DNA from: Roseburia sp. AF12-17LB
GTDB lineage: Bacteria > Bacillota > Clostridia > Lachnospirales > Lachnospiraceae
NCBI RefSeq assembly: GCF_003479605.1
Contig: NZ_QUHR01000001.1
Span: 310,001 to 374,000, forward strand
Direction: 5' to 3'
DNA: 64,000 bases
In this document: piece after piece, positions 18,266-26,863 of the stretch
Position numbering within the stretch: the stretch's first letter is position 1
Layout: each line of letters opens with the position of its first letter
The notes under the pieces: generated by a model
Database searches by the model: none
What the model was told of the DNA's origin: nothing
Seen by the model: only the letters and a program-made list of their open reading frames with translations
Translations under genes and position numbers: made by a program

Positions 18266-19144
18266 TTAATCATTTGGCGTATTGTGGAACCGGCCTTCCA
18301 ATTCTTCTGTCTTTACAATATTGATAAAGGCATGTGGGTCGATGGAACGTATCATAGGAATTAACTGGCGCTTAGCCTCCGTATTAATGACGGAGTAGAT
18401 AAGCGTCTTTTCTTTTTCTTCATAACAGCCAATGCCCTGAAAGAGGGTGGCATCGTGGTTGGTGGTTTCCCGGATCGCATGATAAATTTCATTGGATTTA
18501 TCAGAAATAATAAACAGAGTCTCTTTCTTGTAACGCTTATAAAGCATCTGAATTACCTGTGTGCTGCAGAACTGGTAAATAATGGAATAAAGTGCAATAG
18601 ACCAGCCAAAGAGAGCACCTGCAATGGCAAGGATAATGACATTGCCAAGGAGAATATAATTCCATGCATCAATTCCCTTCTGGGAAGAAAGATAAATACT
18701 GATAAAATCGGTTCCACCGGTAGTAGTTCCAACGTTTAAGCACAGGCAGATGGCAAATCCGTTTAAAAGACCACCGAACACACTGATTAAAAGAACATCC
18801 TGTGTAAATACATAAGCCGGCAGCAGGTCTACGAAAATACTGGATAAGAAAATCGTAAGAATCGAGTACCAGGTAAATTTTTTCCCAAGGAACCGGAAAC
18901 CGATATAGATTGGGAAAATATTTAAAGCCACGTTGAAAAAGGTATATGGAATATCAATATGGAAAAAGGTCAGTCCGATTTCCTGCAAGAGCAGGGATAC
19001 TCCGGAAAAGCCACCCGGAAATAATCCGGCAGTTTTCGCAAAACAACGCAGGTTCCATGCATACAGAATCGATGCAAAAAATACGACGAAAATCCGGAAG
19101 ACCTGATAAAATTTTGGATGTTTGGACTCAATGGAAAGAAACAT
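18266..19144 (-). CDS. YitT family membrane protein (DUF2179 C-terminal domain)
   Basis: 292 residues: about five or six membrane helices over the first ~200, then a cytoplasmic DUF2179 domain (ALFQGIGCYEEKEKTLIY, MIRSIDPHAFINIVKTEE). YitT proteins are common in Firmicutes and their function is not settled. CAGGAGG precedes the ATG. It lies 18 nt after the Suv3-like helicase gene and probably shares its transcript. Confidence 0.9.
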   Translation of the reverse strand: MFLSIESKHPKFYQVFRIFVVFFASILYAWNLRCFAKTAGLFPGGFSGVSLLLQEIGLTFFHIDIPYTFFNVALNIFPIYIGFRFLGKKFTWYSILTIFLSSIFVDLLPAYVFTQDVLLISVFGGLLNGFAICLCLNVGTTTGGTDFISIYLSSQKGIDAWNYILLGNVIILAIAGALFGWSIALYSIIYQFCSTQVIQMLYKRYKKETLFIISDKSNEIYHAIRETTNHDATLFQGIGCYEEKEKTLIYSVINTEAKRQLIPMIRSIDPHAFINIVKTEELEGRFHNTPND

Positions 19145-19162
19145 AATGATTACCTCCTGTTA

Positions 19163-21115
19163 TCAGATTTTTTTATAGGGACTGTGTCCATAACACTTCT
19201 CACAGACCCGGAACGGATAACCTACCGGCAGCGTTACGCCGCAGTATTTACAGGTGCGGATATAATCCTTCTTATCTTTGGCAAGAAGCTTCATAATTGT
19301 ATCTTCTGTCTTTTCCCGTTCCCGGTTTAATCGCTCGCTATCAGAAATTTTTCCCATTCTGGTGGAAAACTGATGGTACAAGTCCAACATTTTATAAAAA
19401 GTTTCGTAACGCATCAGTCCCTTGTCATTACACATAATCAGTGATGGAAAATGAAGGGAGACATCAGCAGTATAGGTTTTACAGTAATAGAGCCACAAAT
19501 CAACGATATCCCGGTTTTTGATATCAATGGAGCAGGTCAGCATCCGGTAGAGGGTATGTTTATCCTCAAATCCATCGATTTCTTTACGGGCTTTATATGC
19601 CTTATCATATAGAAAGAGAATTTCGTCAATGCTGATTTTCTCAAAAGGAGCAGAGGGCTCTACGGATTTCCATATTTTTAAAATGGCATTTAATGGCTCG
19701 TCCATATCTAAAAGGACATGTGGGAAACCAAGGCTTACCTTCTTAATAACCGGTTCCGGCTGGTCAAAACGTTTGGCAATATAATTTCTGGCATCCTCGC
19801 CCATGGCATTGACATAACCGGTGTCATACATGCCAAACCGTCCGGCACGTCCGGCAATCTGCCGTATCTCCGGAATATTAAGCGGGCGGGTGGAAATGCC
19901 GTCATACTTTTCTGTCTGGATAAAAACAATTCTTCGTACCGGAAGATTCAGTCCCATACCGATGGCATCGGTGGAAACCACTACTTTTGTTTTGTGGCTT
20001 AAGAAAAGACGAATCTGTCTTCTGCGGATTTCCGGTGGAAGACTGCCGTAGATGACACTGGCACGAATTCCCTCACGTTCTAATCGTCCGGCAATGTCTA
20101 AGACAGCACGCTTGGTAAAAGTGATTAGTGCATCACCTTCTGTGACATCATCCGGAAAAACAAATGCCTCTTGCTCACAGACCAGTGCAGTTTTCCGTTC
20201 ATAGTGGCGAACCTCAAAGGTATCCTCACAAAGGGCTATGAGGTGGGTAACAACTTCCTCGGCAGCAGGACTCATGCAGATATGGATTTCATCTGCTTTT
20301 ACCCCCAGAATAGCGCGGGTCCAGGAGTGCCCACGGTCACGGTCTGCAATCATCTGTGCTTCATCAATAACGGCAATATCATAGTGCTGTTCCATGTCCA
20401 ACATTTCAATGGTAGAAGAAGTAATCCGGCTGTTTTCCTCCGGAATGCATTCTTCTCCGGTAAGCATTGTACAGGCAATGCCGGCATCTTTCATTTTTTC
20501 ATAGATTTCCAGCGCCAGAAGACGCAAAGGACCAAGATAGACTCCGCACGAAGCCTCTTTTAAACGCTCTAATGCGTGATAAGTTTTGCCACAGTTGGTA
20601 GGACCAACATGCAGGATAAAATGCCGCTGCATGCCTCTGGTCTGTGGAAATTCTGTTTCCGGTTTCAACGGAACCATCCCGACAATCTGATGACGCATTC
20701 CAAATTGTCCATACTGATGGCACAAATCCTTTAAGGTGCGCCGGCAGATTGCAAGGGGCATTTCCTGATATAAAAAGTTTAAGAAACGCTCTGTAATTAA
20801 TTCCGGTTCCTCGTCCCGCAGGGAACTGATATCAAGACGGACCAGCTCAGCAACAAGATAAGTCTCAAACTGCATAATATAAATGGGATTGGCATCCCGA
20901 TAAACAAAATAGGAAAGATTACGGAGCTGACGGTGATAATTCTCCAGCTGCGGCTGTTTTATCTTCGGAGAATGGATAGTCAGCAGTTCCTTGGAAAGCC
21001 GCTGCATCCGCTTCGGATAAGGGCCTGTTTCCGGTATCGTTTTTTTATGCTTCTTTTTTGCAAAGGTTTTATACTGGGCACAATAGAATTGTACTAATTT
21101 ATCTGTCTGTATCAT
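19163..21115 (-). CDS. Suv3-like DExH RNA helicase with C-terminal zinc ribbon
   Basis: 650 residues. Residues ~165-480 match the Suv3 helicase core: Walker A HVGPTNCGKTYHAL, GVYLGPLRLLALEI, TGEE, DEAQMIADRDRGHSWTRA (motif II), and QIAGRAGRFG (motif VI). About 160 N-terminal residues and a Suv3-type C-terminal region follow the family pattern, and the end has a zinc ribbon (CKYCG, CEKCYG). Suv3 unwinds structured RNA in mitochondria with a degrading nuclease; a similar RNA-turnover role here is inferred. GGAGG precedes ATG 21115. Confidence 0.85.
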   Translation of the reverse strand: MIQTDKLVQFYCAQYKTFAKKKHKKTIPETGPYPKRMQRLSKELLTIHSPKIKQPQLENYHRQLRNLSYFVYRDANPIYIMQFETYLVAELVRLDISSLRDEEPELITERFLNFLYQEMPLAICRRTLKDLCHQYGQFGMRHQIVGMVPLKPETEFPQTRGMQRHFILHVGPTNCGKTYHALERLKEASCGVYLGPLRLLALEIYEKMKDAGIACTMLTGEECIPEENSRITSSTIEMLDMEQHYDIAVIDEAQMIADRDRGHSWTRAILGVKADEIHICMSPAAEEVVTHLIALCEDTFEVRHYERKTALVCEQEAFVFPDDVTEGDALITFTKRAVLDIAGRLEREGIRASVIYGSLPPEIRRRQIRLFLSHKTKVVVSTDAIGMGLNLPVRRIVFIQTEKYDGISTRPLNIPEIRQIAGRAGRFGMYDTGYVNAMGEDARNYIAKRFDQPEPVIKKVSLGFPHVLLDMDEPLNAILKIWKSVEPSAPFEKISIDEILFLYDKAYKARKEIDGFEDKHTLYRMLTCSIDIKNRDIVDLWLYYCKTYTADVSLHFPSLIMCNDKGLMRYETFYKMLDLYHQFSTRMGKISDSERLNREREKTEDTIMKLLAKDKKDYIRTCKYCGVTLPVGYPFRVCEKCYGHSPYKKI

Positions 21116-21136
21116 ACGACCTCCATATCTATGCTA

Positions 21137-21165
21137 AGTATACCATTCTTTGGGTATGGTTGCAA
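21137..21165 (-). promoter_or_regulatory. Promoter of the Suv3-like helicase gene
   Basis: Minus strand: TTGCAA (21165-21160), 17-nt spacer, TATACT (21142-21137), 22 nt upstream of the start codon. The spacer contains a small inverted repeat (CCATAC/GTATGG-like), a possible operator. Confidence 0.7.
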
Positions 21166-21179
21166 AAGACATATTTTTC

Positions 21180-21309
21180 ACTTTACAGGAAATTGCTTTC
21201 CTGTAAAGTAAGAAACGCTCCGCGAGGATGCGCACTGCGGCGTATAAGGTAGATGTCGCAAGCGACCGCCGCAGGCGCGAGAATGTGCCAAGGCACATTC
21301 TATGTTCTA
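21180..21309 (+). repeat. Nested-hairpin repeat R, full copy 1
   Basis: 130-bp unit also found at 43711 and, shortened, at 30142. It has TTTACAGGAAA/TTTCCTGTAAA with a TTGC loop, then an outer stem CTGCGGCG/CGCCGCAG enclosing GTCGCAAGCGAC, then GTGCC-AA-GGCAC, and it ends in ACATTCTATGTTCT. It is preceded by a T-run and a CAC, as in copy 2. No reading frame is conserved. It resembles REP/BIME-like intergenic repeats. Confidence 0.85.
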
Positions 21310-21331
21310 TGAAATCTCTTCCACCGCTGGT

Positions 21332-21360
21332 TTGACTTCGGAGAAAATGGGTGTTACAAT
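21332..21360 (+). promoter_or_regulatory. Promoter upstream of palindromic element B and the MATE gene
   Basis: TTGACT (21332-21337), 17-nt spacer, TACAAT (21355-21360). The expected start site near 21367 is about 17 nt before element B, which would place the whole element in the 5' leader of the MATE mRNA. Confidence 0.7.
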
Positions 21361-21383
21361 CGTTCGGTATGAAATGCTTTATG

Positions 21384-21889
21384 CAGGCGATGGGGAAAGC
21401 TTATAAGATACAATAAATATCATTGGTATTTAGAGATTGACTGGCTTTGACCTAAAATGCCTACAGTTCTTACACATATGTTTTTCTTGATTGTAAACTG
21501 TCTTTTGCCTGCTTTGACTGGAATACTGTACTGTCCGCTGGATACGGATGCCACATAAGTCCTGCAAGGGGCACTAGGAATTTCGATTTACAGCCTGCTT
21601 TGTCTGGCAACCGGCACAAATTCACATCCATGTTCATCTGTGCCTCGCTGGTACATCCCTGTACCAGCGTTGCCTGTTGCCAGACGAAATTCCAAGTGCC
21701 CCTAACAGTCCTTGAAATGCATCCGCATTTCAGCGAACGGTGCAGTATTACTGTCAAACATGAAAAAGACGGTTTTCATAGCAGAAAGAAAAACATATGT
21801 AATAGAACTGTGGTATTTTATGGTCAGGTCAGACAAGCTATGAATACCAAGGATATTTCTTTTAACTTATTGTCTTTCCCCCTCGCCTG
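21384..21889 (-). repeat. Long palindromic element, copy B (leader of the MATE gene)
   Basis: 506-bp imperfect palindrome bounded by CAGGCGAT (21384) and CTCGCCTG (to 21889). Outer arms pair over long runs, e.g. CAGTTCTTACACATATG near 21464 with CATATGTAATAGAACTG near 21794. The apex (21602-21685) is closed by GTCTGGCAAC/GTTGCCAGAC and holds two hairpins, GGCACA/TGTGCC and CGCTGGTAC/GTACCAGCG. It is in the opposite strand orientation to copies A, C and D. Short frames run through both strands but are by-products of the palindrome. Confidence 0.9.
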
Positions 21890-21905
21890 AGAAAGAAAGG
21901 AGACC

Positions 21906-23294
21906 ATGATGGAACACACAGTAGAAACTACGAAGAATCCGCTGGCGGAAGAAAAAATCGGGAAACTGATTGCCCGCTTTGCAATACCGGCAATCATCAG
22001 CATGCTGGTAAGTTCCCTTTATAATATAGTAGATCAGATATTTATCGGACAGGGCGTTGGCATGCTTGGAAATGCTGCAACAAATATTGCATTTCCGGTA
22101 TCAATTATCTGCACGGCAACGGCATTGTTACTTGGAATCGGAAGTGCATCCAATTATAATCTGGAGACCGGAAAAGGAAATGTAGAAGAAGCAAATAAGA
22201 TTGCAGGAACAGGACTGGGTCTTCTGTTTATCTGTGGAGTGATAATTGCAGCAATCGTATTGCTGTTTTTAAATCCGCTGCTGTATTTATTTGGTGTAAC
22301 ACCGGATGTGCTGCCATATGCACAGGATTATACATTTATTACAGCCTTTGGAATCCCGTTTCTGGTATCCACAACCGGTGGAACGCATCTGATTCGTGCG
22401 GACAGAAGCCCGACCTATTCCATGACCTGCATGCTTGTGGGCGCAATTATCAACACGATTTTAGACCCGTTATTTATTTTTACATTTAACTGGGGAATCA
22501 AAGGAGCCGCATGGGCGACTGTAATCGGACAGTTTGTATCAGGTCTGCTTGTTATTATATATTTTGTAAAATTCCGAAAAATGGAACTTCGGTTTTCCAT
22601 GCTTCGTCCAAGGGTAAAATATATGAAAGTGATTGCAGCATTGGGAATGGCTTCCTGCATCAACCAGATAGCCATGGCAATCGTGCAGATTACCATGAAT
22701 AATACGCTGCGTCATTACGGAGAAATGTCTGTATATGGAACAGATATCCCCCTTGCCTGCGTTGGAATTATCTCAAAAGTAAATATGGTATTTATGGCAA
22801 TCTGTATTGGAATTTCCCAGGGCTGTCAGCCAATCTGGGGCTTTAATTATGGAGCGGGAAGTTTTGGGAGAGTAAGAAAAACATTCTGGCGTGCCTTTGA
22901 GATATCCGTGCTGGTGGGTGTTGCATTTTTTATTGTATTTCAGATATTTCCACATCAGCTGGTGACGGTATTTGGTGATGGAAGTACAGAATATTTCCAG
23001 TTCGCAGAGCGGTATTTCAGAATTTTTATGTTTATGACATTTATCAATGGAATCCAGCCAATGTCTTCTAGTTTCTTTACATCCATTGGAAAAGCCAGAC
23101 TTGGTATTGTTGTATCACTGACCAGGCAGGTGCTGTTTTTACTGCCGCTGATTCTTATTTTCCCTTTGTTTATGGGAATCGACGGAGTAATGTATGCAGG
23201 ACCAATCGCAGATGCCGCTGCAGCTGTCGTTGCCATTTTCTATGCACTGCGTGAATTAAATATCATGAAAAATTTAGAAAAGAAAGCAGTATAA
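21906..23294 (+). CDS. MATE family efflux transporter
   Basis: 462 residues, about twelve membrane helices in two homologous halves. The N-terminus reads IGKLIARFAIPAIISMLVSS, the usual MATE opening of the DinF/NorM-like Clostridial group. Such proteins export cationic drugs or metabolites with Na+ or H+. AAAGG lies 5 nt before ATG 21906 (a second ATG follows at 21909). Its leader contains element B, so translation or transcription may depend on that structure. Confidence 0.92.
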   Translation: MMEHTVETTKNPLAEEKIGKLIARFAIPAIISMLVSSLYNIVDQIFIGQGVGMLGNAATNIAFPVSIICTATALLLGIGSASNYNLETGKGNVEEANKIAGTGLGLLFICGVIIAAIVLLFLNPLLYLFGVTPDVLPYAQDYTFITAFGIPFLVSTTGGTHLIRADRSPTYSMTCMLVGAIINTILDPLFIFTFNWGIKGAAWATVIGQFVSGLLVIIYFVKFRKMELRFSMLRPRVKYMKVIAALGMASCINQIAMAIVQITMNNTLRHYGEMSVYGTDIPLACVGIISKVNMVFMAICIGISQGCQPIWGFNYGAGSFGRVRKTFWRAFEISVLVGVAFFIVFQIFPHQLVTVFGDGSTEYFQFAERYFRIFMFMTFINGIQPMSSSFFTSIGKARLGIVVSLTRQVLFLLPLILIFPLFMGIDGVMYAGPIADAAAAVVAIFYALRELNIMKNLEKKAV

Positions 23295-23322
23295 AAAATA
23301 TCAATATAAAAAACGTCAAAAG

Positions 23323-23361
23323 AATCCCATGGAAAACAGAAATATTCTCCATGGGATTTTT
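23323..23361. terminator. Terminator after the MATE gene
   Basis: AATCCCATGGA (23323-23333) pairs with TCCATGGGATT (23348-23358), followed by TTTTT. Pyrimidine-rich sequence on the other strand suggests it may also serve the convergent TPM gene. Confidence 0.85.
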
Positions 23362-23453
23362 GCTATTGCCGGACATTTGTAAGAATTTGCCGGTGGCAGG
23401 TCCTACAGGTTATGAAATAGCGGTATAAAACGGCAAAAGGCAGGTCTTTGGGA

Positions 23454-24287
23454 TTAGAAGCTGTGGCCGCCGCCACCGCCTCCACCGCCACTGCTGCTGC
23501 CACCGCCGCCACCGCTGCTGCCACCGCTGCTGCCACCGCTGCCGCTGCTGGAAGGCGGACTGTAGACACGGGATTGCCGGATAAAACGGACATTTGGATT
23601 GACAATATTGCACTGTGTAAATACCTTTCCTAAAAGATCTGTTTTCGATGGTCTCTTCGCACGGGAGAAGGAACGTACCAGAAAATAATTTAACAACAAA
23701 GCAATGATAACTGCTAAAAAGGCATTACTGATATATTTCATCGGCTGCGCAATTTTTCGCCCTTCGAGCAATGTATTAATCTGACCAAAAGCGGTAAATG
23801 CACAGGTGTAATAATCACCATCAGAGGCATATTTGTATACATTATCGGTGATAGTGTTGGCATAACTTTTCGTAATGGTTTCATAAATGGTTCCGTTGCT
23901 GTGAATCCAGATGTTCCGATTGTCCATATCAATGAGAAATACGGTTGCACTGGTGGAACCGAAGGTGTCGCGGTAATAGCTTCGGATATAATCCTCAGTA
24001 GAATAGTAAGGATTGTAATCGATGGATTTAAAAGCAACACTTCCGTAAGTGGTAATCGGAGCCATCTCTTTTCCAAGGGTGGTTTCTTCCTCGTCTGTTA
24101 AAAGGTTGGCATCGTCCTCAACGATAACCTGATAACCGGTGCTTTTATTGGTATAGGTCTTGGTTTCGGCTTTGCAGGTAATACTTCCGTTAAGTAAGAG
24201 GAAGAAACATGCAAGCAGGCAGCCAAGAATTATTTTTGCAGAAAAAGAGCTGTATTTCTTCTTATATGTATCAGGCACGGTCATCAC
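23454..24287 (-). CDS. TPM-domain membrane protein with Gly/Ser-rich tail
   Basis: 277 residues. A hydrophobic N-terminal segment (IILGCLLACFFLLLNG, residues ~20-35) is a signal or anchor. A TPM domain follows (VIVEDDANLLTDEEETTLG, VFLIDMDNRNIWIHSNG), then one membrane helix (~195-212) and a C-terminus of Gly and Ser ending in HSF. This is the YgcG/TPM_phosphatase layout, whose role is uncertain, often linked to membrane repair or photosystem maintenance elsewhere. It overlaps the upstream zinc-ribbon gene by 17 nt, so the two proteins are probably made and used together. Confidence 0.85.
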   Translation of the reverse strand: MMTVPDTYKKKYSSFSAKIILGCLLACFFLLLNGSITCKAETKTYTNKSTGYQVIVEDDANLLTDEEETTLGKEMAPITTYGSVAFKSIDYNPYYSTEDYIRSYYRDTFGSTSATVFLIDMDNRNIWIHSNGTIYETITKSYANTITDNVYKYASDGDYYTCAFTAFGQINTLLEGRKIAQPMKYISNAFLAVIIALLLNYFLVRSFSRAKRPSKTDLLGKVFTQCNIVNPNVRFIRQSRVYSPPSSSGSGGSSGGSSGGGGGSSSGGGGGGGGHSF

Positions 24288-25866
24288 CTCCCTGTCGGTT
24301 AAACTGCGGCAGTTTCCGCATGGTAAGCATATTGTATTCCTTTAAAATGCTAAGAAGCGTAAAAATAATACCGGCAAAAGATACAATTGCACCACCATAG
24401 TAATAAAGGTCGGAAACCGGATGCAGGAAAGTAATCATTCCAGCAGCAGCAATGGAAATTAAAGCTCCTAGGAATCCCGGAATTTTTCCACGGGTGGTTG
24501 TTTCGCTGAACTGGGAAAATCCAAACAGCGAAGTCAGAACCCCACCGCCGATAACAATAAGCATGACAATTTTAGAAAATGAAAAACCGCCGGAACTAAA
24601 GATTCCCATTAGAACCTGAATTGCAAATACACCTAAAAACAGATAAGGAATTATGTTTTCGAATTTAGATTTCATGCTTTTATGGGGCTTTAAGTTTACT
24701 TTTACTTTGGCTTCTTTCTTGACATTTCCCTGTTTGGACTGATATCCCCTGTCATGCTCATAGGTTTCCTGACTATGGATTTCGCTCAGCTCCACAAAAT
24801 AAATAATGGAGGCAAAAAGTGCCAGTGCCGCAGAAAGTATCAGGGTTGAAGCAGGCCGTATGGTAAAGAAAAGATTTAAAAGCAGAAAAACCGGGATAGC
24901 CAGTAGAAAGGAACCGAGTAAAAATTTACGTCTATCTACCGGGATATCAGCAGCAACCTTTCCGGTCTGTCCATTGACCGTAGCGTAGGCAACGCGGTCT
25001 TTGTTACGGTAGGATAAGAACCATACCGGAAGCATGGCGCTGGCAGCTTCCTTGCATTCCGTATTTAATGCATAACTCATATAATGGTTTGTTTCCGGAT
25101 AAATAAAACTAAATTCCTGGAAGGCAGGTATTTTTTTGACTTTGGAATAAGTCTGTTCATTGGCAATGGCTTTTGCGTCCTCCAGATAAATATCACTGTC
25201 CACATCGGCAGTATCAGCATAGAAACCACACAGAATGGACGGAGTAAAACTTTTCATGCCGCGCACATCAAAGGGAGCAATATTCTCGCTGATAACATCC
25301 GAAAAAGAAGAAGACGCATCATAAGAGAGCCCTTTATAATAGGCATCCGTCTGGCAGAGCAGATTATAGTGGTCGGTTACAATATAGTTACCTTCCCGGT
25401 GGCTTTTTTCGGCCGGCAGCTGTACCGTACCTTCGTGGGTAATGTTATATACCCAGTAAGGCATATAAATCCCACGGAAATTGTCTACATTGCGCGGGTC
25501 TTTCAGTTCCTTAGGGGCAAAAATGGCATGGTGCATCATTTTGCCATAAGCCTTCTTGCAGTCCTCCTTGGTAATCTGGAAAGGAACAATGTAGTCAGGA
25601 CGTTTTTCCCTGGCAATCCGGCTGTCAAGAATCGTAGAAGCACCACAGAAACTACAGAATCCGGTTGCAGCATTCTCAGTACTTAAGATTTCACCGCCGC
25701 ATTGCGGACAGGTGAAAATGTTGACATCATAAGTAGATGTCTCCACAGCATCGTGATCCTTCTGATAGCTGTAAGGATTCAGCTGTGTGTGACAGTAGTC
25801 ACAGAAAAGTGATTGTGTTGGAATATCAAACCTCAGATTTCCGCCACAATTGGGACATTCATACAT
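24271..25866 (-). CDS. Zinc-ribbon membrane protein (TFIIB-type ribbon at N-terminus)
   Basis: 531 residues from ATG 25866 (GAGGAG upstream); an earlier in-frame ATG at 25911 has no ribosome site. The N-terminus has zinc-binding pairs CPNCGG...CDYCH and CPQCGG...CSFCG. The middle is a soluble beta-rich region (YMPYWVYNITHEG), and the last ~200 residues hold membrane helices. This architecture is recurrent in Clostridia and often next to TPM proteins; the function is unknown. Its leader may include palindromic element C. Confidence 0.8.
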   Translation of the reverse strand: MYECPNCGGNLRFDIPTQSLFCDYCHTQLNPYSYQKDHDAVETSTYDVNIFTCPQCGGEILSTENAATGFCSFCGASTILDSRIAREKRPDYIVPFQITKEDCKKAYGKMMHHAIFAPKELKDPRNVDNFRGIYMPYWVYNITHEGTVQLPAEKSHREGNYIVTDHYNLLCQTDAYYKGLSYDASSSFSDVISENIAPFDVRGMKSFTPSILCGFYADTADVDSDIYLEDAKAIANEQTYSKVKKIPAFQEFSFIYPETNHYMSYALNTECKEAASAMLPVWFLSYRNKDRVAYATVNGQTGKVAADIPVDRRKFLLGSFLLAIPVFLLLNLFFTIRPASTLILSAALALFASIIYFVELSEIHSQETYEHDRGYQSKQGNVKKEAKVKVNLKPHKSMKSKFENIIPYLFLGVFAIQVLMGIFSSGGFSFSKIVMLIVIGGGVLTSLFGFSQFSETTTRGKIPGFLGALISIAAAGMITFLHPVSDLYYYGGAIVSFAGIIFTLLSILKEYNMLTMRKLPQFNRQGGDDRA

Positions 25867-25914
25867 AACATTCTCCTCTTTTGATTTAATATACTCAGGT
25901 ATTGACCGCACAAG

Positions 25915-26388
25915 GATACGTTGTCCCCGGAAAACTTCTGGTATCGAAGACCTTTGTTTTAGATATAAAAATACCGAATTTCTAATGTGTGTGTTTCACT
26001 TTTGGTTATAAAAACTATCTTTCCAATGTTTGACAAAATCACTGTACGGTTCGTCGAAATGCAGATGCCTTATAACGACTGCTAGGGGCACTTGGAATTT
26101 CGCCTGAAAACCGGCAACACTGGCACAGGGATGTGCCAGAGAGGTGCATATGAGCACGGATGTGAATTTGCACCGGTTGCCGGATAAAGTGATATATTGT
26201 CCGAAATTTCCGGTGCCCCTTGCAGCCGTTAGGTGGCATCTACAATCGACGGACAGTGCAGCGATTCCGTCAAAGCAACGGAAAGACAGTTTACCATCAA
26301 GCGAAACACACATATAAGAAATGCAGGTATTTCATATTATAAAAACAAAAGGTTCTTCGATACCAAAGTTTTCCGGTATCAACTTATC
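25915..26388 (+). repeat. Long palindromic element, copy C (between divergent genes)
   Basis: 474-bp imperfect palindrome filling most of the gap between the zinc-ribbon gene and the small gene at 26547. The arms are highly complementary over most of the length: CCGGAAAAC near 25928 with GTTTTCCGG near 26367, GTGTGTTTC near 25988 with GAAACACAC near 26302, CTAGGGGCAC with GTGCCCCTTG nearer the apex. The apex (26111-26183) has stems CCGGCAAC/GTTGCCGG, CTGGCAC/GTGCCAG and GGTGCA/TGCACC. Unlike copies A, B and D its ends lack CAGGCGAT. Confidence 0.88.
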
Positions 26389-26459
26389 TCGTTGACAATG
26401 ACCTAATGTAATATACTAATATGGTAATAGAAATATAACAGAAAGTAAATACATTTTAC

Positions 26460-26488
26460 TTTATATTTTCAGAAAATTGAGTTATAAT
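26460..26488 (+). promoter_or_regulatory. Candidate promoter of the 88-residue protein gene
   Basis: TTTATA, 17-nt spacer, TATAAT (26483-26488). Another candidate, TTGACA at 26392 with a poor -10, abuts the end of element C. Confidence 0.45.
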
Positions 26489-26546
26489 ATATATATCTAG
26501 AAGTAATACGAGAGAGTTGTCATACGACCGTAGAGGAGGGGTGCTT

Positions 26547-26813
26547 ATGAGACAGGAATTTACTTATAACCAGATTGCACACCTGAATGCAGCGTTACAT
26601 GAACAACGCCTGCCATACCGTATTAGCTTTCATGATGCGGAGACAGCCGTTGTAGAACCGTTAGGATTTTGTGCATGTGATGGTAAAGAGGGTATGCTCA
26701 AAGCGGCAATTGAAGCATTTTTTGAAAAAGAGGGAATGACCGTAACATTCTCTGACCATTGCGAAATTATTTCACCGGGATGCCGGACCGTTTCTGTGGC
26801 AGCCTGCCAGTAG
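26547..26813 (+). CDS. Small uncharacterised protein (88 aa)
   Basis: Start ATG 26547 is set by GAGGAGGGG 6 nt upstream. The product is soluble, acidic, and has four Cys (FCACDG, HCEI, GCRT, ACQ), perhaps a metal or redox site. No family was recognised with confidence. It stands alone between element C and a convergent gene. It is likely real because of its strong ribosome site and balanced composition. Confidence 0.6.
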   Translation: MRQEFTYNQIAHLNAALHEQRLPYRISFHDAETAVVEPLGFCACDGKEGMLKAAIEAFFEKEGMTVTFSDHCEIISPGCRTVSVAACQ

Positions 26814-26863
26814 AAACAGGTGAAACCGGAAAGATGGGCAGATTAGAAGGAAGAAGCCGGAAT

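Noticed and set aside
21470..21890. Short reading frames on both strands inside element B, and similar ones in A, C and D
   Set aside because: They follow from the palindrome: the same base words give similar peptides on both strands. No ribosome sites fit, the frame is broken in A, and changes between copies preserve base pairing rather than amino acids.
23363..23633. Alanine- or arginine-rich frames opposite the TPM gene's Gly/Ser tail
   Set aside because: They are shadows of the GGC/GGT repeat coding for glycine on the minus strand.
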